Below, in pieces: positions 6,970 to 16,483 of a DNA stretch of 21,918 nucleotides (position 1 is its first letter; each line of letters begins with the position of its first letter). This DNA comes from Neisseriaceae bacterium (GTDB lineage Bacteria > Pseudomonadota > Gammaproteobacteria > Burkholderiales > UBA11063). The notes under the pieces are model-generated. The model made no database searches and had not been told where the DNA came from. It saw only the letters and a list, made by a program, of their open reading frames with translations. The position numbers and the translations under genes are program-made. Location of the stretch: positions 1 to 21,918 of the forward strand of contig CANISK010000003.1 of assembly GCA_947470205.1 (NCBI GenBank), written 5' to 3'.

Positions 6970-8430
6970 ATGACTATTGTTGTAAAGAATCCAAATGAGT
7001 TAAATGAATTATCTTCACCCGACAAGCTGGATATAAATTTAAACAATTTAAATCCAGAAATAGATCCAGATATGCTATCTGATAATGATCAAAAATATTT
7101 AAGAGCAATGCAGGAGATTGCAACCGGACAAATACCTCCAGATCACATCATTCAACATGCCAAAGAAAACAATTTATTATCCGATGAACAAATTGATCAG
7201 ATGACTTCCAGTGTAAATAAGACATTAGATGATATTCAAAATTCAAAATATTTAGCGCAAAATCCACAAGAAATACCAAATCGCATCTTAAGCGGTGTGA
7301 TAGAGGGTGCACGTGGCGCGATAGAGTGTACCTTCCCACTTGGTGCACACCCTACACAATCAGACACACCGCCGACAGGGTCATCACCTAAGACTGGCAG
7401 TGACCCATCTGACGGGTCATCCACTGATCTTTCAGCTTTTATGCTGGATGGGTGGAATAATATTTTTACTATGATTAAAAATGGCACTCCAGCGCAATAT
7501 GTGATACTGGCATTGTTTGACTTTATGGCTGATGCAAATACTAAGTCAACCAATGCACTTATAGCTAGTCAATCTCAAAATGCCCAGGATTCACAAACGT
7601 TGACAACATTTACAAATTTGGGTCAGGCATGGACAGACATAATAGCTAAATATACCGACAGCAAAACTGGTGCAAAATATAACATAACAGATATTCTTAG
7701 TGCATTACATCAAGGTGGCAAATGTCCACCAGATCCAGCCCATCCAGATAAAGCTGCAGATTTTAATGACATATATAATACCATAATACAAAAGGCGGGA
7801 ACATCTGCAGTTGATTTATTAAAAAAACTAGAAGATCATGGTACAAAATTATGGCCAGATGGTAATGGTGCACTAACAGATGAAGACGTTGCAAATCTAT
7901 TAAACAATTTGATGAATACTATGAATGATGTTATGAAATTACACGGTTCATCAATCGATACATCACCTTTTTCTGGAAATAAAGATGATACTTTTTATGG
8001 CGATGACGGTGGACCAACAGGAACAAAAGATGGAATATATTCCTCAGGAAAATCCCCAGATGAAATTTATTATCAAGTGAAGAATGGTGAGAGAATAAAG
8101 CCTGATTTAGAGGTACATGACCATGATTTTGCATCAAAGATGACAAAGGGCCAATCTTATTCAGGAGATCAGTTAGCAGAAGCCTTCGGTAGTTATCAAC
8201 CAACAAAAAAAGATGTAAAAGATATCATTGCTGCATTAACCAAATCATTTACCGCTGGAGATATAACAGGAAAAAGTGGGGGTGTTATGACTACTATAGG
8301 AGCTATCACTACTTTCGATACTAAGATCGCCAATCAATTAACTCTATACGGCACTAACATTACTTCATATACTACAGGTAAGGTTAAGTATATTGATATG
8401 ATACAACAAATGAATGGTAAAATTTTCTAA
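6970..8430 (+). CDS. Putative T3SS secreted filament/tip protein (EspA/SseB-like), enlarged
   Basis: A 486-residue soluble protein without a signal peptide, first in the secreted-protein run. Residues 150-230 form a helical region (around NGTPAQYVILALFDFMADAN, 171-190) that resembles the hydrophobic helix and following polar helix of EspA/SseB filament proteins. Residues 410-486 form a C-terminal helical region ending in VKYIDMIQQMNGKIF, the position of EspA's coiled-coil tail. Between them lies an insert of about 180 residues with Gly/Asp-rich and GIY/IYY segments (344-380). EspA itself is near 192 residues. QNPQEIPN (97-104) nearly recurs in the 1141-residue neighbour. The ATG follows a strong AAGGAAGA site. 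Gene order (EspA, EspD, EspB) supports the role; the sequence likeness is weak and by eye. Confidence 0.55.
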   Translation: MTIVVKNPNELNELSSPDKLDINLNNLNPEIDPDMLSDNDQKYLRAMQEIATGQIPPDHIIQHAKENNLLSDEQIDQMTSSVNKTLDDIQNSKYLAQNPQEIPNRILSGVIEGARGAIECTFPLGAHPTQSDTPPTGSSPKTGSDPSDGSSTDLSAFMLDGWNNIFTMIKNGTPAQYVILALFDFMADANTKSTNALIASQSQNAQDSQTLTTFTNLGQAWTDIIAKYTDSKTGAKYNITDILSALHQGGKCPPDPAHPDKAADFNDIYNTIIQKAGTSAVDLLKKLEDHGTKLWPDGNGALTDEDVANLLNNLMNTMNDVMKLHGSSIDTSPFSGNKDDTFYGDDGGPTGTKDGIYSSGKSPDEIYYQVKNGERIKPDLEVHDHDFASKMTKGQSYSGDQLAEAFGSYQPTKKDVKDIIAALTKSFTAGDITGKSGGVMTTIGAITTFDTKIANQLTLYGTNITSYTTGKVKYIDMIQQMNGKIF

Positions 8431-8452
8431 TTTATATTTTAAGGAATATATT

Positions 8453-10000
8453 ATGCGTACTGATGAAAATATTAATAACCGCTTCTTAAACGGTCAAATA
8501 TCGCCTACGTTAAATGATAAAACAAATATTAATAAAATTAATACAATTCAAAATATTGTAAATGATGATAACAAAAATATTGGATCACGTGAGGCCATAT
8601 TGGCGGAATTTAATGATGGAATTGCGGTACATTTTGCATATCACCCTGTATACATCGAATCTCCAAAACCTCTTACAGATGTAAAATCAGAGGCATTGAA
8701 AGAATTAATAGATTTAGATGTGGTAGATACACCAATTGTGGCAAATCCACCGATTGTGACAAAACAGCAAAATCCTCAAAATCCGCAAAGTTCATCGGTA
8801 AACGCTGGAAATTCAGTTTTAGCACCGCACAATCCTCAGACGGCGATGCTAGCTGCAATGTTTACTTACATAGATATTGAATTTGAAAGAGTAATTAAGC
8901 TTAATGAAATTAACTTGCAAGAACTTAAAGTAAACGAAAACGTACAAAGTATGAGTATGGATTTAGCTAAAACTGTCGATGATTACATTAACAAGGCAAG
9001 AGAGGAATTTAAAGATGCTTGGCAAAAGATTGCAAAGATAACAAGTAGCACTGCATTTGGACTTGGTCTTTTTATGTCGGCTGTTATGCTCATTAAAGCT
9101 GGTTTTACTTTGGTAGCTGGAATTGGGAGTGGAAATCCTTTACTTATTGGACTTGGTGTATTTGAGCTTACACAAGCATCAGATACAATAACTAAAACTG
9201 AAGCTGCGGCAGAAATTATGGGTGATCCATCTAAATTTTTTGATTCAAAAAATAACGCTAAAAATCGTATGGATAACGGTGTATTTGGGGCTATTTGGTC
9301 GGGAAATCCAGACGGGGCACAAAAGGCAAGTGCCATATATAACCTCGCAACATCTGCATTAATGGAAGGTCCTGGTATTATGAGCTCTGGATCTGCTATG
9401 TTACGTGAAGGCAAAGGTGTTTTACCGTGGTTAATTAAAACATCTACAACTATGGGTAAACTAGGGTGTAGTGGTGCTGCCATTGGTGTAGATCAAGAGA
9501 ACAAAGCTCAACCATGGTTGCAAGCGGCATCTAATGGTGTACTTGGAGTTATCCTTCACGCCATATTTACTGCGGTTCCCGATGAAGATGGTACCCCGCC
9601 ATGGTGGAAGCAAGTGTCTGAGATGGGTGGTGGTATGATAGGCGGAATGGGTGAAACTTATAAAATTGGCAAATATATGAATAAACATTTCGACAAAGAA
9701 CTTACAGAAGGTATGAAAAACCTAAATAAAGTATCAAACACTATAGCATTAAATGGAATAGCAAGCCAAACAGTAGGTTCGCCCACAAAAGTTGGTAGTG
9801 CTTTTATCGAAAAAGAGCGCGCTACCATGACTGGCAGTGTACAATTACTTGAAATAAACCAAGATAGTATTAAATTCTTGTTTGATACCGCTATTAAAAA
9901 ATGGCAAGAGATTAGTAAACAAGATACCAAATCAACAAATGACATTGCACAAACACAGGCAGCTGCAATTATGCAACTTAATAATAAAATATTTTCCTAG
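8453..10000 (+). CDS. Putative T3SS major translocator (SctE; EspD/SseC/IpaB-like)
   Basis: A 515-residue protein with the layout of pore-forming T3SS translocators: a polar N-terminus, a long amphipathic helix (about 130-198), a strongly hydrophobic stretch (200-240, including GLGLFMSAVMLIKAGFTLVA), a weaker second hydrophobic stretch (356-375) followed by glycine-rich sequence (391-400), and a C-terminal amphipathic helix (450-490). Such proteins insert into the host membrane with SctB. There is no Sec signal. The start is ATG at 8453 with AAGGAAT 6 bases upstream; an in-frame ATG at 8414 would overlap the preceding gene and lacks a site. It ends in MQLNNKIFS, much like MNGKIF at the end of the preceding protein. 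The SycD-like chaperone two genes on fits this role. Confidence 0.62.
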   Translation: MRTDENINNRFLNGQISPTLNDKTNINKINTIQNIVNDDNKNIGSREAILAEFNDGIAVHFAYHPVYIESPKPLTDVKSEALKELIDLDVVDTPIVANPPIVTKQQNPQNPQSSSVNAGNSVLAPHNPQTAMLAAMFTYIDIEFERVIKLNEINLQELKVNENVQSMSMDLAKTVDDYINKAREEFKDAWQKIAKITSSTAFGLGLFMSAVMLIKAGFTLVAGIGSGNPLLIGLGVFELTQASDTITKTEAAAEIMGDPSKFFDSKNNAKNRMDNGVFGAIWSGNPDGAQKASAIYNLATSALMEGPGIMSSGSAMLREGKGVLPWLIKTSTTMGKLGCSGAAIGVDQENKAQPWLQAASNGVLGVILHAIFTAVPDEDGTPPWWKQVSEMGGGMIGGMGETYKIGKYMNKHFDKELTEGMKNLNKVSNTIALNGIASQTVGSPTKVGSAFIEKERATMTGSVQLLEINQDSIKFLFDTAIKKWQEISKQDTKSTNDIAQTQAAAIMQLNNKIFS

Positions 10001-10012
10001 AGAGATCTTTAA

Positions 10013-13000
10013 ATGAGTAATATACAAGATATCAAAAATTATACTGAAGTGATCAGTAACTCGCTGTTAAATAAAAAAAACAATGATACAAAAGACGCAT
10101 CTAATGAAAATGGTGATATACAGTCAAATGATATTTCTTTGGCTTTTCTGGAGGCAGATAAAAAATTACTAAATGACCCAACATTTGTAAATAATGTACA
10201 TAAAATATGTAAACAGATGGAAGATATGACAAATGAATTGATTGATGAGACAAATGAGCTATTAGAATTTGATTATTCAGCAAAACTTGAAGGAGAGCAT
10301 CCAACCCATGACACTCAAGAACGAGCAACACCGCCAGTATTATTCGATCATGTTACGGTTAAAACTTCATCTGTGTCAGACATGGTTGATTCGATTTATA
10401 AATTAATGGCAGTCATCACTCATCTGATAGCTATAGATATGGAAACAAAAAGATTATGGGGTCAAACTCAGACTTCTCTTGTGGGAATGTATCAAGAAAC
10501 CCTTGGTACGCAGCTTAAAGCCCAAGGGGAAGCAAATAAGATAATGCAAAACGCTGCACTAACAGGGGCCATCACGCAATCCTGTGCCGTTGCTTTACAA
10601 ACTGGAGTTATGGCGAAACAAGCGTATGACATGAAGAAAACCGATGAAAGTATTTGGGATTGTCATGAAAAAGGACAGAAGGCCATCACAGAAGACGTGG
10701 GTATGAAAGATACTCTTGATAAACTAGATGTTAATGATAAGCCAAATGTGCCGATTGAGCAACGAGTTAACGATATGAGGAAAAATAAAGAAGATCTCAA
10801 CCACAATGAATTGGTGGGTGGGAATCCTCCACATGGAAAAATTATCGCTGAGCATACTCTAGATAATTTACGTATTAATAATGAGAGCACAGATGTTGGT
10901 CACCTTAATGCAATAGTTTTGAACAAAAACACCAACCTAGGAACTTTTACTGAGAATATCAAAAATACTGTTTATAATGTTAAAACTAACGGCAAGACTG
11001 ATGCCTATCAAATCAAAGAATTTCATGATGATATAGCGGGGACGACGTTTTACCGGAAAGTTCCAGTGGATAAATTTACCCGTAATGTGAAATTTACAAT
11101 GGATAATCCGCCAGTTGACGATACCTTTAATCAATTTAATGGAATGAACCCAGAGGTATCAGCTGATCAGCAATATTTATACAACGTTGATAATGGGAAA
11201 CTTTATAAACGCAATCTAGGTAATAATCCGCAAGAAATCCCCAACAACCCAGTGCCTACTTTCGCTCAATTAAAGGAAATATACGGCACTATTCCAACTG
11301 TCAAGAAACCATATGAAGGTGCTTTCGATCCAACAAATCATACAGAAAATGCTAAGATGTTTGCTGGTTTCGATGATATTCCTAGAGATAACCCAAATCT
11401 AAACGATCACCACCTTAATCAATATGTGCTAGGGGAAGATGGTGGTATCTATTATCGCATGAAAGATAACGGACGGTATCATTATGGGAAGTGCGATAAT
11501 GGTTATGATGGTGACATCAATAAACAATACATTGCAAGAGATTTAATCCGTCAGGTGCAATCTAAAAATCAAGCTGCATTCGATAACAAGAATAAGATCA
11601 ACAACAATCCTCATCTTGATGTTAGGCCACAGTATTATCACTATGATGATAGTACATATAAAAAATCTGAATTACCGTCTGCTTTGAAAGAAGATTTAAA
11701 AGCTCATCAGCCAGCTATAATCATACCAGATGATCAAGCTAATACTCAATTGAAATGGTTATCCAAACAGCATCCAAATGGTGTTCCTAAAAGTGTACTT
11801 AAGCCTGGCCTTTATTTTGAGGGTGATGTGTGTTATAAGGTTGGGGTACGTGATGGCGACCAGAATGTCACGATTACTCAACACCGCCAAAAAACAGCAA
11901 ATGTAATATGGGAAAGAATACCAGGGGCAAATACACCGTTGAAATTAGAGACAATGACAGAAAAACATCAATTTGAAGAACATAACCTATTCTCAAAATT
12001 GGCAGGTGATAAGCAAATAGCTAGAGAAAACTTTAAAACAATATGGAATACGGAATCAAATGGAACGTTATTAGTACTTCAGCTACAACCAGGTCAAGTA
12101 ATGGCGGACTTGCCAGTATACTCAAATAATTTTAAACTACTTAATAAACCTAATGCGAATGGACTTAATAACCTTGCAGGTGATAATCCTATATCTGAGG
12201 CAGACTTAATCAATAATTTTGAGGGTTATGTACCACAAAATAGTGCAAACCATAAATTCCAAGATGATATAGATCAATTAAAGCTCGGCAATCATACTCA
12301 TAATAATGTAGATTCTGAAGATCCAGATACGGTAACTGCACGAGTAAGCACTCTAACTGCTGATGAGAAAGAACAACTTAATCACATGAAGGAGCTACAA
12401 CAAGAACTTAAGGATACAATAAAAGAATACAACGACACTAAGGACGTAAAAACTAAAGATAAACTTGGGAAAAAAATACTCAATATTCAGCAAAAAATGT
12501 TTGATTTTCTCTCAACTGATAGAGGCTGGGGAAAGTTAAAGCCACACCTTGGGTCTGCAAATAGCAAGATAGAAAAAATGTCACATAATGAACGATTAAA
12601 AAATATCACCACACAAAAACTTACGAAAGATGAAAAAACAGCATTGCGTGATTTGGCAGACAACATTCCTGATATTCCTAATGATTACAAAGTGGCGCTT
12701 AAAAACATTGGCGATGGTAAAGATTGGGCAGTTTTTGATCATGAGGCCAATACAGTTCGAGTATTTGTAAAAGATCCTAAGGGCAATACCTTTGAATCAA
12801 GGAGTTTTCAAGTACCACAAAATATGGGGGATCAGAAAAAAGTGGATATACTTAAACAAGCATTTGCAAAAAATTTCCGTAATGCTACTTTCAAGAAAGG
12901 CAATGGGGACAATTTTAATGCATTAATAAAAAATGACGATTTTATCAAATTTCGTCAAGCTCATCCCAATCATCGGTTGAAATTTGTATTTGAGGATATA

Positions 13001-13438
13001 AAAAAAGCAAAAGCCTTAAGTGCGTTTAATGAACGTAATGGTATTAATGAAATGAAAGAAGAGTTAAAAATTACCCTTGCCGATGCTGATACAATTATTA
13101 ACGGAGACCGTAGTCCCATGAGTACAGATAAAGGTCTAAAGGGAAAGATGGCTCAGAAAGCCGGTCAACTGTTTCAGATGTATCAATCCGCGAATCAAAG
13201 TTTTCAGGCGTGGCAGCAGGTGGCATCTCAATATACTGAATACTATAGATTACACGGTGATATGGAGCAAAAAATAGCTGATTATTTTGCAGAAAGCATG
13301 AAGTTATTATGTAATAAATGGCTTGATATGAATAGCTCTATGCTTCAAAGTACAGAAAGTTCAATGCAGGGACTTGTTGAACTTATGAACCAACAGATAG
13401 CCGCCATAATGACTAAATTATTAGATGGAATGAAATAA
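10013..13438 (+). CDS. Giant putative T3SS secreted protein in the SctB (EspB/SseD) slot
   Basis: 1141 residues, 12 bases after the SctE-like gene. Residues 120-215 are helical and include a modestly hydrophobic stretch (181-203, AALTGAITQSCAVALQTG) like the single membrane helix of SctB translocators. Residues 1044-1141 are a helical, Gln/Met-rich tail. Between them lie over 800 residues unlike any translocator I know. This part contains repeated strand-turn modules: AGTTFYRKV (342-350), NGKLYKR (394-400), EDGGIYYRMKDNG (475-487) and KPGLYFEGDVCYKV (597-610). A charged coiled-coil stretch follows at 779-830. NNPQEIPN (404-411) is shared with the EspA-like protein. No signal peptide. Position suggests a translocator with a large host-facing insert; alternatively it is a big effector. 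The function of the central region is unknown. Confidence 0.5.
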   Translation: MSNIQDIKNYTEVISNSLLNKKNNDTKDASNENGDIQSNDISLAFLEADKKLLNDPTFVNNVHKICKQMEDMTNELIDETNELLEFDYSAKLEGEHPTHDTQERATPPVLFDHVTVKTSSVSDMVDSIYKLMAVITHLIAIDMETKRLWGQTQTSLVGMYQETLGTQLKAQGEANKIMQNAALTGAITQSCAVALQTGVMAKQAYDMKKTDESIWDCHEKGQKAITEDVGMKDTLDKLDVNDKPNVPIEQRVNDMRKNKEDLNHNELVGGNPPHGKIIAEHTLDNLRINNESTDVGHLNAIVLNKNTNLGTFTENIKNTVYNVKTNGKTDAYQIKEFHDDIAGTTFYRKVPVDKFTRNVKFTMDNPPVDDTFNQFNGMNPEVSADQQYLYNVDNGKLYKRNLGNNPQEIPNNPVPTFAQLKEIYGTIPTVKKPYEGAFDPTNHTENAKMFAGFDDIPRDNPNLNDHHLNQYVLGEDGGIYYRMKDNGRYHYGKCDNGYDGDINKQYIARDLIRQVQSKNQAAFDNKNKINNNPHLDVRPQYYHYDDSTYKKSELPSALKEDLKAHQPAIIIPDDQANTQLKWLSKQHPNGVPKSVLKPGLYFEGDVCYKVGVRDGDQNVTITQHRQKTANVIWERIPGANTPLKLETMTEKHQFEEHNLFSKLAGDKQIARENFKTIWNTESNGTLLVLQLQPGQVMADLPVYSNNFKLLNKPNANGLNNLAGDNPISEADLINNFEGYVPQNSANHKFQDDIDQLKLGNHTHNNVDSEDPDTVTARVSTLTADEKEQLNHMKELQQELKDTIKEYNDTKDVKTKDKLGKKILNIQQKMFDFLSTDRGWGKLKPHLGSANSKIEKMSHNERLKNITTQKLTKDEKTALRDLADNIPDIPNDYKVALKNIGDGKDWAVFDHEANTVRVFVKDPKGNTFESRSFQVPQNMGDQKKVDILKQAFAKNFRNATFKKGNGDNFNALIKNDDFIKFRQAHPNHRLKFVFEDIKKAKALSAFNERNGINEMKEELKITLADADTIINGDRSPMSTDKGLKGKMAQKAGQLFQMYQSANQSFQAWQQVASQYTEYYRLHGDMEQKIADYFAESMKLLCNKWLDMNSSMLQSTESSMQGLVELMNQQIAAIMTKLLDGMK

Positions 13439-13457
13439 TTTTAGATGAGTATTTAAA

Positions 13458-13841
13458 ATGGAAGATCATATATACAATTTGGCGATCGATAAATTTAACC
13501 AACAAAAATATAATGATGCAGTGTCATTATTAAGATACCTTGCTATTCTTGAACCAGATAATTGTCTATACCTCAAGGCATTAGCTGGCGGATTGCAAAT
13601 GAATGAAGAATTTGAGGAAGCTGTAGTATGCTATAATCAAGCATTCAAATTAAAGCCAATTGCGGATAACTATGATTGCATATTTTTCGTTGCAAATTGT
13701 TTTTTGAGCCTTAAAGATACACAAAATGCAATATTGAAATTAAGTCATTTTATTGATTTATGTGAAAAAAATGAATTTGCAACCATTCATTTTGATAAAC
13801 TAATTAAACGTGCCAGATTATTAATTCAGGCACACCGATAA
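13458..13841 (+). CDS. SycD/LcrH-like TPR chaperone of T3SS translocators
   Basis: A 127-residue acidic cytosolic protein of tandem TPR helices: NLAIDKFNQQKYNDAVSLLR (7-26), then YLKALAGGLQMNEEFEEAVV with YNQAFKLKP, then IFFVANCFLSLKDTQNAI. This matches class II T3SS chaperones (SycD, SicA, SscA), which hold hydrophobic translocators before secretion. They are usually near 160 residues; this one lacks most of the N-terminal helix but keeps three repeats. Its place just after the SctE-like and 1141-residue genes supports this partner assignment. It starts 19 bases after the previous gene with no clear ribosome site, suggesting translational coupling. A generic TPR protein is the alternative. 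Confidence 0.72.
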   Translation: MEDHIYNLAIDKFNQQKYNDAVSLLRYLAILEPDNCLYLKALAGGLQMNEEFEEAVVCYNQAFKLKPIADNYDCIFFVANCFLSLKDTQNAILKLSHFIDLCEKNEFATIHFDKLIKRARLLIQAHR

Positions 13842-13846
13842 ACAAT

Positions 13847-13888
13847 GTCATTGCTAGCTTTGATTTATCAATAGGCGCAATCTCATAA
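13847..13888 (+). repeat. Decayed partial copy of the 79-bp nested-palindrome element
   Basis: About 35 of 43 positions match the left half of the element at 18735-18813, including GTCATTGC at the end and the internal TTGATTTATCAA. The right half is missing. It lies between the chaperone gene and the next secreted-protein gene. Confidence 0.65.
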
Positions 13889-13910
13889 GAAGTATAAGAA
13901 AGACACTCAA

Positions 13911-15392
13911 ATGAACAATATAAATATTAATAATAATTCACCAGTCAACGTGGATAAAGTACCAAGCAAAACTGATCCCAAGATAATTAATATATCAGAC
14001 TTGCGTAATACATTACTAGATATACAAAATAAACATAAAGGATTGATGAATGAAGCACAGACAAACCCAGATTTATCATCAGAAGATGTAATGAACCAAA
14101 CACGAGAATTATTGAATAATGTTAAATCCTCTATTGATGATAGCATAGAACAAATGTATGATAAACAATATGTCGAAAATTTTAATAATGACATGATGAA
14201 ATTAGCACACACAGATGGACAAGAGGTTATTGATACATTAAATCAAATCAATACATTGTTACTGGGCACAAATAATCCTGAAGAGACACCTGCACAGTTG
14301 GATTATTTAATAACAAAGGAGTTACCAACAAAGCTCACAAATGCAGAAGATAAAACTACAAAATCGGTTAATGATTATGCAGCCAGTAGGGAAGGCGCAC
14401 AAATATCAAGTGGTTCTACAAATGCGACTGATTTATCAAATTTAGATTCAGATGACTTTAAATATCTAAGCGCTTTGTTAAACTTATCAAATAGAAGCTG
14501 TACAACAACAATTCAATTAACTATGTTTATTGCAGATACTATAGCCACACAAGTAGCAGGTATAGGTGCATTACAAAGTGATGCATCAAAATTTGCTGAT
14601 GGAATTAGTCTTTTACAAGCCGCAGTTCAAGCTGCAAATGGTATAACGGACGATAAGTTTACTAAATTACAAGAATTGATTAAGTACATGAAAGATTACA
14701 AAGGTACATATGACGAGCAAGGTATTTACTATGTCAACACTAAATCAGAAGTAACAGAACACACACCACCCAAAGATATAATTTATTATGATGGTGTTCC
14801 ATCTGGTGTGGCAACTTGGAATGGAACGGGATGGGAGTTTCATGACGGTGCATGCCAAAAACCGCAAGATCAGTCCCCCGAAGATTTTATGCTAAATTTT
14901 AATAAAATGCTTAAAGTGTTTCACGACCAAATGCAAAACCCATCAGCTGATGTAGCGGATGTGGCAATTAGCACTATTGTGGGGTTTAATGATGATGGGT
15001 GTGACTTCTCCACATATTATCGCAATGACTATCAGAATCTGTACAACGCATTTAAACAGGTGCAGGACAATGTATTTAAGGTAAATAAACGACCAATTTC
15101 AGCAGTTGATTATGTTAATAAGGTTGTGTCTAATGTATTCCAACCATATTTAAAAAACATTGATATAGTTTTTTCGATAGATTCTCTAAAAACTCTTAAA
15201 CCTACTGATGCAAAGGATCAAACAGTTGTTAATTTTATGGATGAATTAAAGAAGCTTATTGACAAGATAGACAAAGTTTACGTTGGTAAACTAGATGCTA
15301 CAAAATCTTCACTTACAAGCTCATCAGGCTCATGGTTAAATAATGTGCTTGCTAAGTTGGTGAGTTATTATGAGGCGATGATTAGACAATAA
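13911..15392 (+). CDS. Putative T3SS secreted helical protein, EspA-like repeat of the family
   Basis: A 493-residue soluble protein with no signal peptide and an Asn-rich start (MNNININNNS). I do not recognise it as a named family. Residues 185-250 form a helical region with a hydrophobic face (IQLTMFIADTIATQVAGIGA, 201-220) placed like that of the 486-residue EspA-like protein. An inserted strand-rich patch follows: EQGIYYVNTKSEV, IIYYDG and ATWNGTGWEFHDG (269-313). The C-terminus (440-493) is helical. The start ATG at 13911 has a weak AAGAAAG site. A decayed repeat separates it from the chaperone gene, so it may have been joined to the operon. Tip, filament or effector function is inferred from context only. 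Confidence 0.45.
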   Translation: MNNININNNSPVNVDKVPSKTDPKIINISDLRNTLLDIQNKHKGLMNEAQTNPDLSSEDVMNQTRELLNNVKSSIDDSIEQMYDKQYVENFNNDMMKLAHTDGQEVIDTLNQINTLLLGTNNPEETPAQLDYLITKELPTKLTNAEDKTTKSVNDYAASREGAQISSGSTNATDLSNLDSDDFKYLSALLNLSNRSCTTTIQLTMFIADTIATQVAGIGALQSDASKFADGISLLQAAVQAANGITDDKFTKLQELIKYMKDYKGTYDEQGIYYVNTKSEVTEHTPPKDIIYYDGVPSGVATWNGTGWEFHDGACQKPQDQSPEDFMLNFNKMLKVFHDQMQNPSADVADVAISTIVGFNDDGCDFSTYYRNDYQNLYNAFKQVQDNVFKVNKRPISAVDYVNKVVSNVFQPYLKNIDIVFSIDSLKTLKPTDAKDQTVVNFMDELKKLIDKIDKVYVGKLDATKSSLTSSSGSWLNNVLAKLVSYYEAMIRQ

Positions 15393-15445
15393 ATCATTAG
15401 TTATAAAAATTATATTTATTTTATTTTTTTTAAAGGATGAATAAC

Positions 15446-16477
15446 ATGACAAATATAGATAGAAATATTCCAAAAAATAATATACCCTATACTACGGCTT
15501 CACAATCTACGTCTTCAGCAGCAAAGACATCTCAACAAGATGACGATGTTGATGTGGCAGCTCCTCACACCCTATACACGGATGCATTATTTAAAAATTG
15601 TATTGATGGCATAGAAGAGCTTTATAAAAATATAGAACAATCAAGAAAAGAGTGTCTTTTTGATTCTATAACAGACAGTGAACATACACAACTACAATCT
15701 GCGGTTGGTAAGCTCCAAGATACACATAAACAATATGAGGAGTTTATCAATAAATGTGATGAAGTGGCACCAGCTAGTGATGGTATTCAAACATCAGACT
15801 ATCAGATAATGATTACACCAACAAAGAGATTATCTGGCATGATAGGTATGATGCTTGCAGCGATTCAAGTAGTCACAGACAAATCTAAACATGCAATGAC
15901 CATTGCAGCCTCAGAAGCCGCAGAAGCTCAAGCGTTAAATCAACAGGCAGGAATGGAAGGAGATATGAATAAATATCTGACTGCACTATATACAAACATG
16001 ACAAAATCAGACAATGAAGGTAAACAGAAGGATCTAGATGGTAAGAATACAACTGCAACTCCACTAAAGACATTAGAGGGGTATAAAAATGGTAATAATA
16101 CAATCATTAGCAATGCAGATGAGTTTAAAGGGACACCACTTTATGATTTATTTACAAATTTTAATGGTGACAAGACAACAGCAGAAATAAACTCAGACAA
16201 ATTAAAGAATTTCTTGAATGATCTTGGAAATAAGATATTTGGTGCACTCACTCCAGACCAAGGAGAGAATAAGTGGATGCAAAATGCTGGTACTTATATG
16301 TTTTCATTGACATCAAACGGACTGCAAGCTTATAATAGTCAATGGAATAGCTTCAAACAGCAGATTGATTCCAAGCTAGGTCAGTTTGGACAGCGTATGA
16401 CCCAAGTAAATGATCAATTACAATTGTTTCTACAGAATGTTCAAAAAGAACTTCGCGGAGCGATGATCGGTAACTAA
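15446..16477 (+). CDS. Putative T3SS secreted coiled-coil protein
   Basis: 343 residues, no signal peptide, Ser/Thr/Asp-rich N-terminus typical of T3SS substrates. A helical hydrophobic segment (SGMIGMMLAAIQVV, 130-143) is followed by an Ala/Glu-rich helix (148-175), a polar linker (185-255) and a long C-terminal helical region (287-338) rich in Gln, as in EspA-like filament or tip proteins. The start is ATG at 15446, 9 bases after the AAAGGA site; an ATG at 15437 overlaps that site and is unlikely. It is 53 bases after the previous gene. It looks like a shorter relative of the 486- and 493-residue proteins, based on domain order. Exact role unknown. Confidence 0.45.
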   Translation: MTNIDRNIPKNNIPYTTASQSTSSAAKTSQQDDDVDVAAPHTLYTDALFKNCIDGIEELYKNIEQSRKECLFDSITDSEHTQLQSAVGKLQDTHKQYEEFINKCDEVAPASDGIQTSDYQIMITPTKRLSGMIGMMLAAIQVVTDKSKHAMTIAASEAAEAQALNQQAGMEGDMNKYLTALYTNMTKSDNEGKQKDLDGKNTTATPLKTLEGYKNGNNTIISNADEFKGTPLYDLFTNFNGDKTTAEINSDKLKNFLNDLGNKIFGALTPDQGENKWMQNAGTYMFSLTSNGLQAYNSQWNSFKQQIDSKLGQFGQRMTQVNDQLQLFLQNVQKELRGAMIGN

Positions 16478-16483
16478 CTGTTA

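Noticed and set aside
7236..7553. 105-residue open frame on the - strand inside the EspA-like gene
   Set aside because: No ribosome site, no domain, and fully overlapped by the + strand gene that follows a strong ribosome site.
8414..8452. Upstream ATG for the SctE-like gene, overlapping the previous gene
   Set aside because: AAGGAAT at 8441-8447 fits ATG 8453; the upstream ATG has no site.
8983..9483. 166-residue open frame on the - strand inside the SctE-like gene
   Set aside because: Antisense to a gene with clear translocator layout and a good ribosome site; the product has no recognisable domain and no site of its own.
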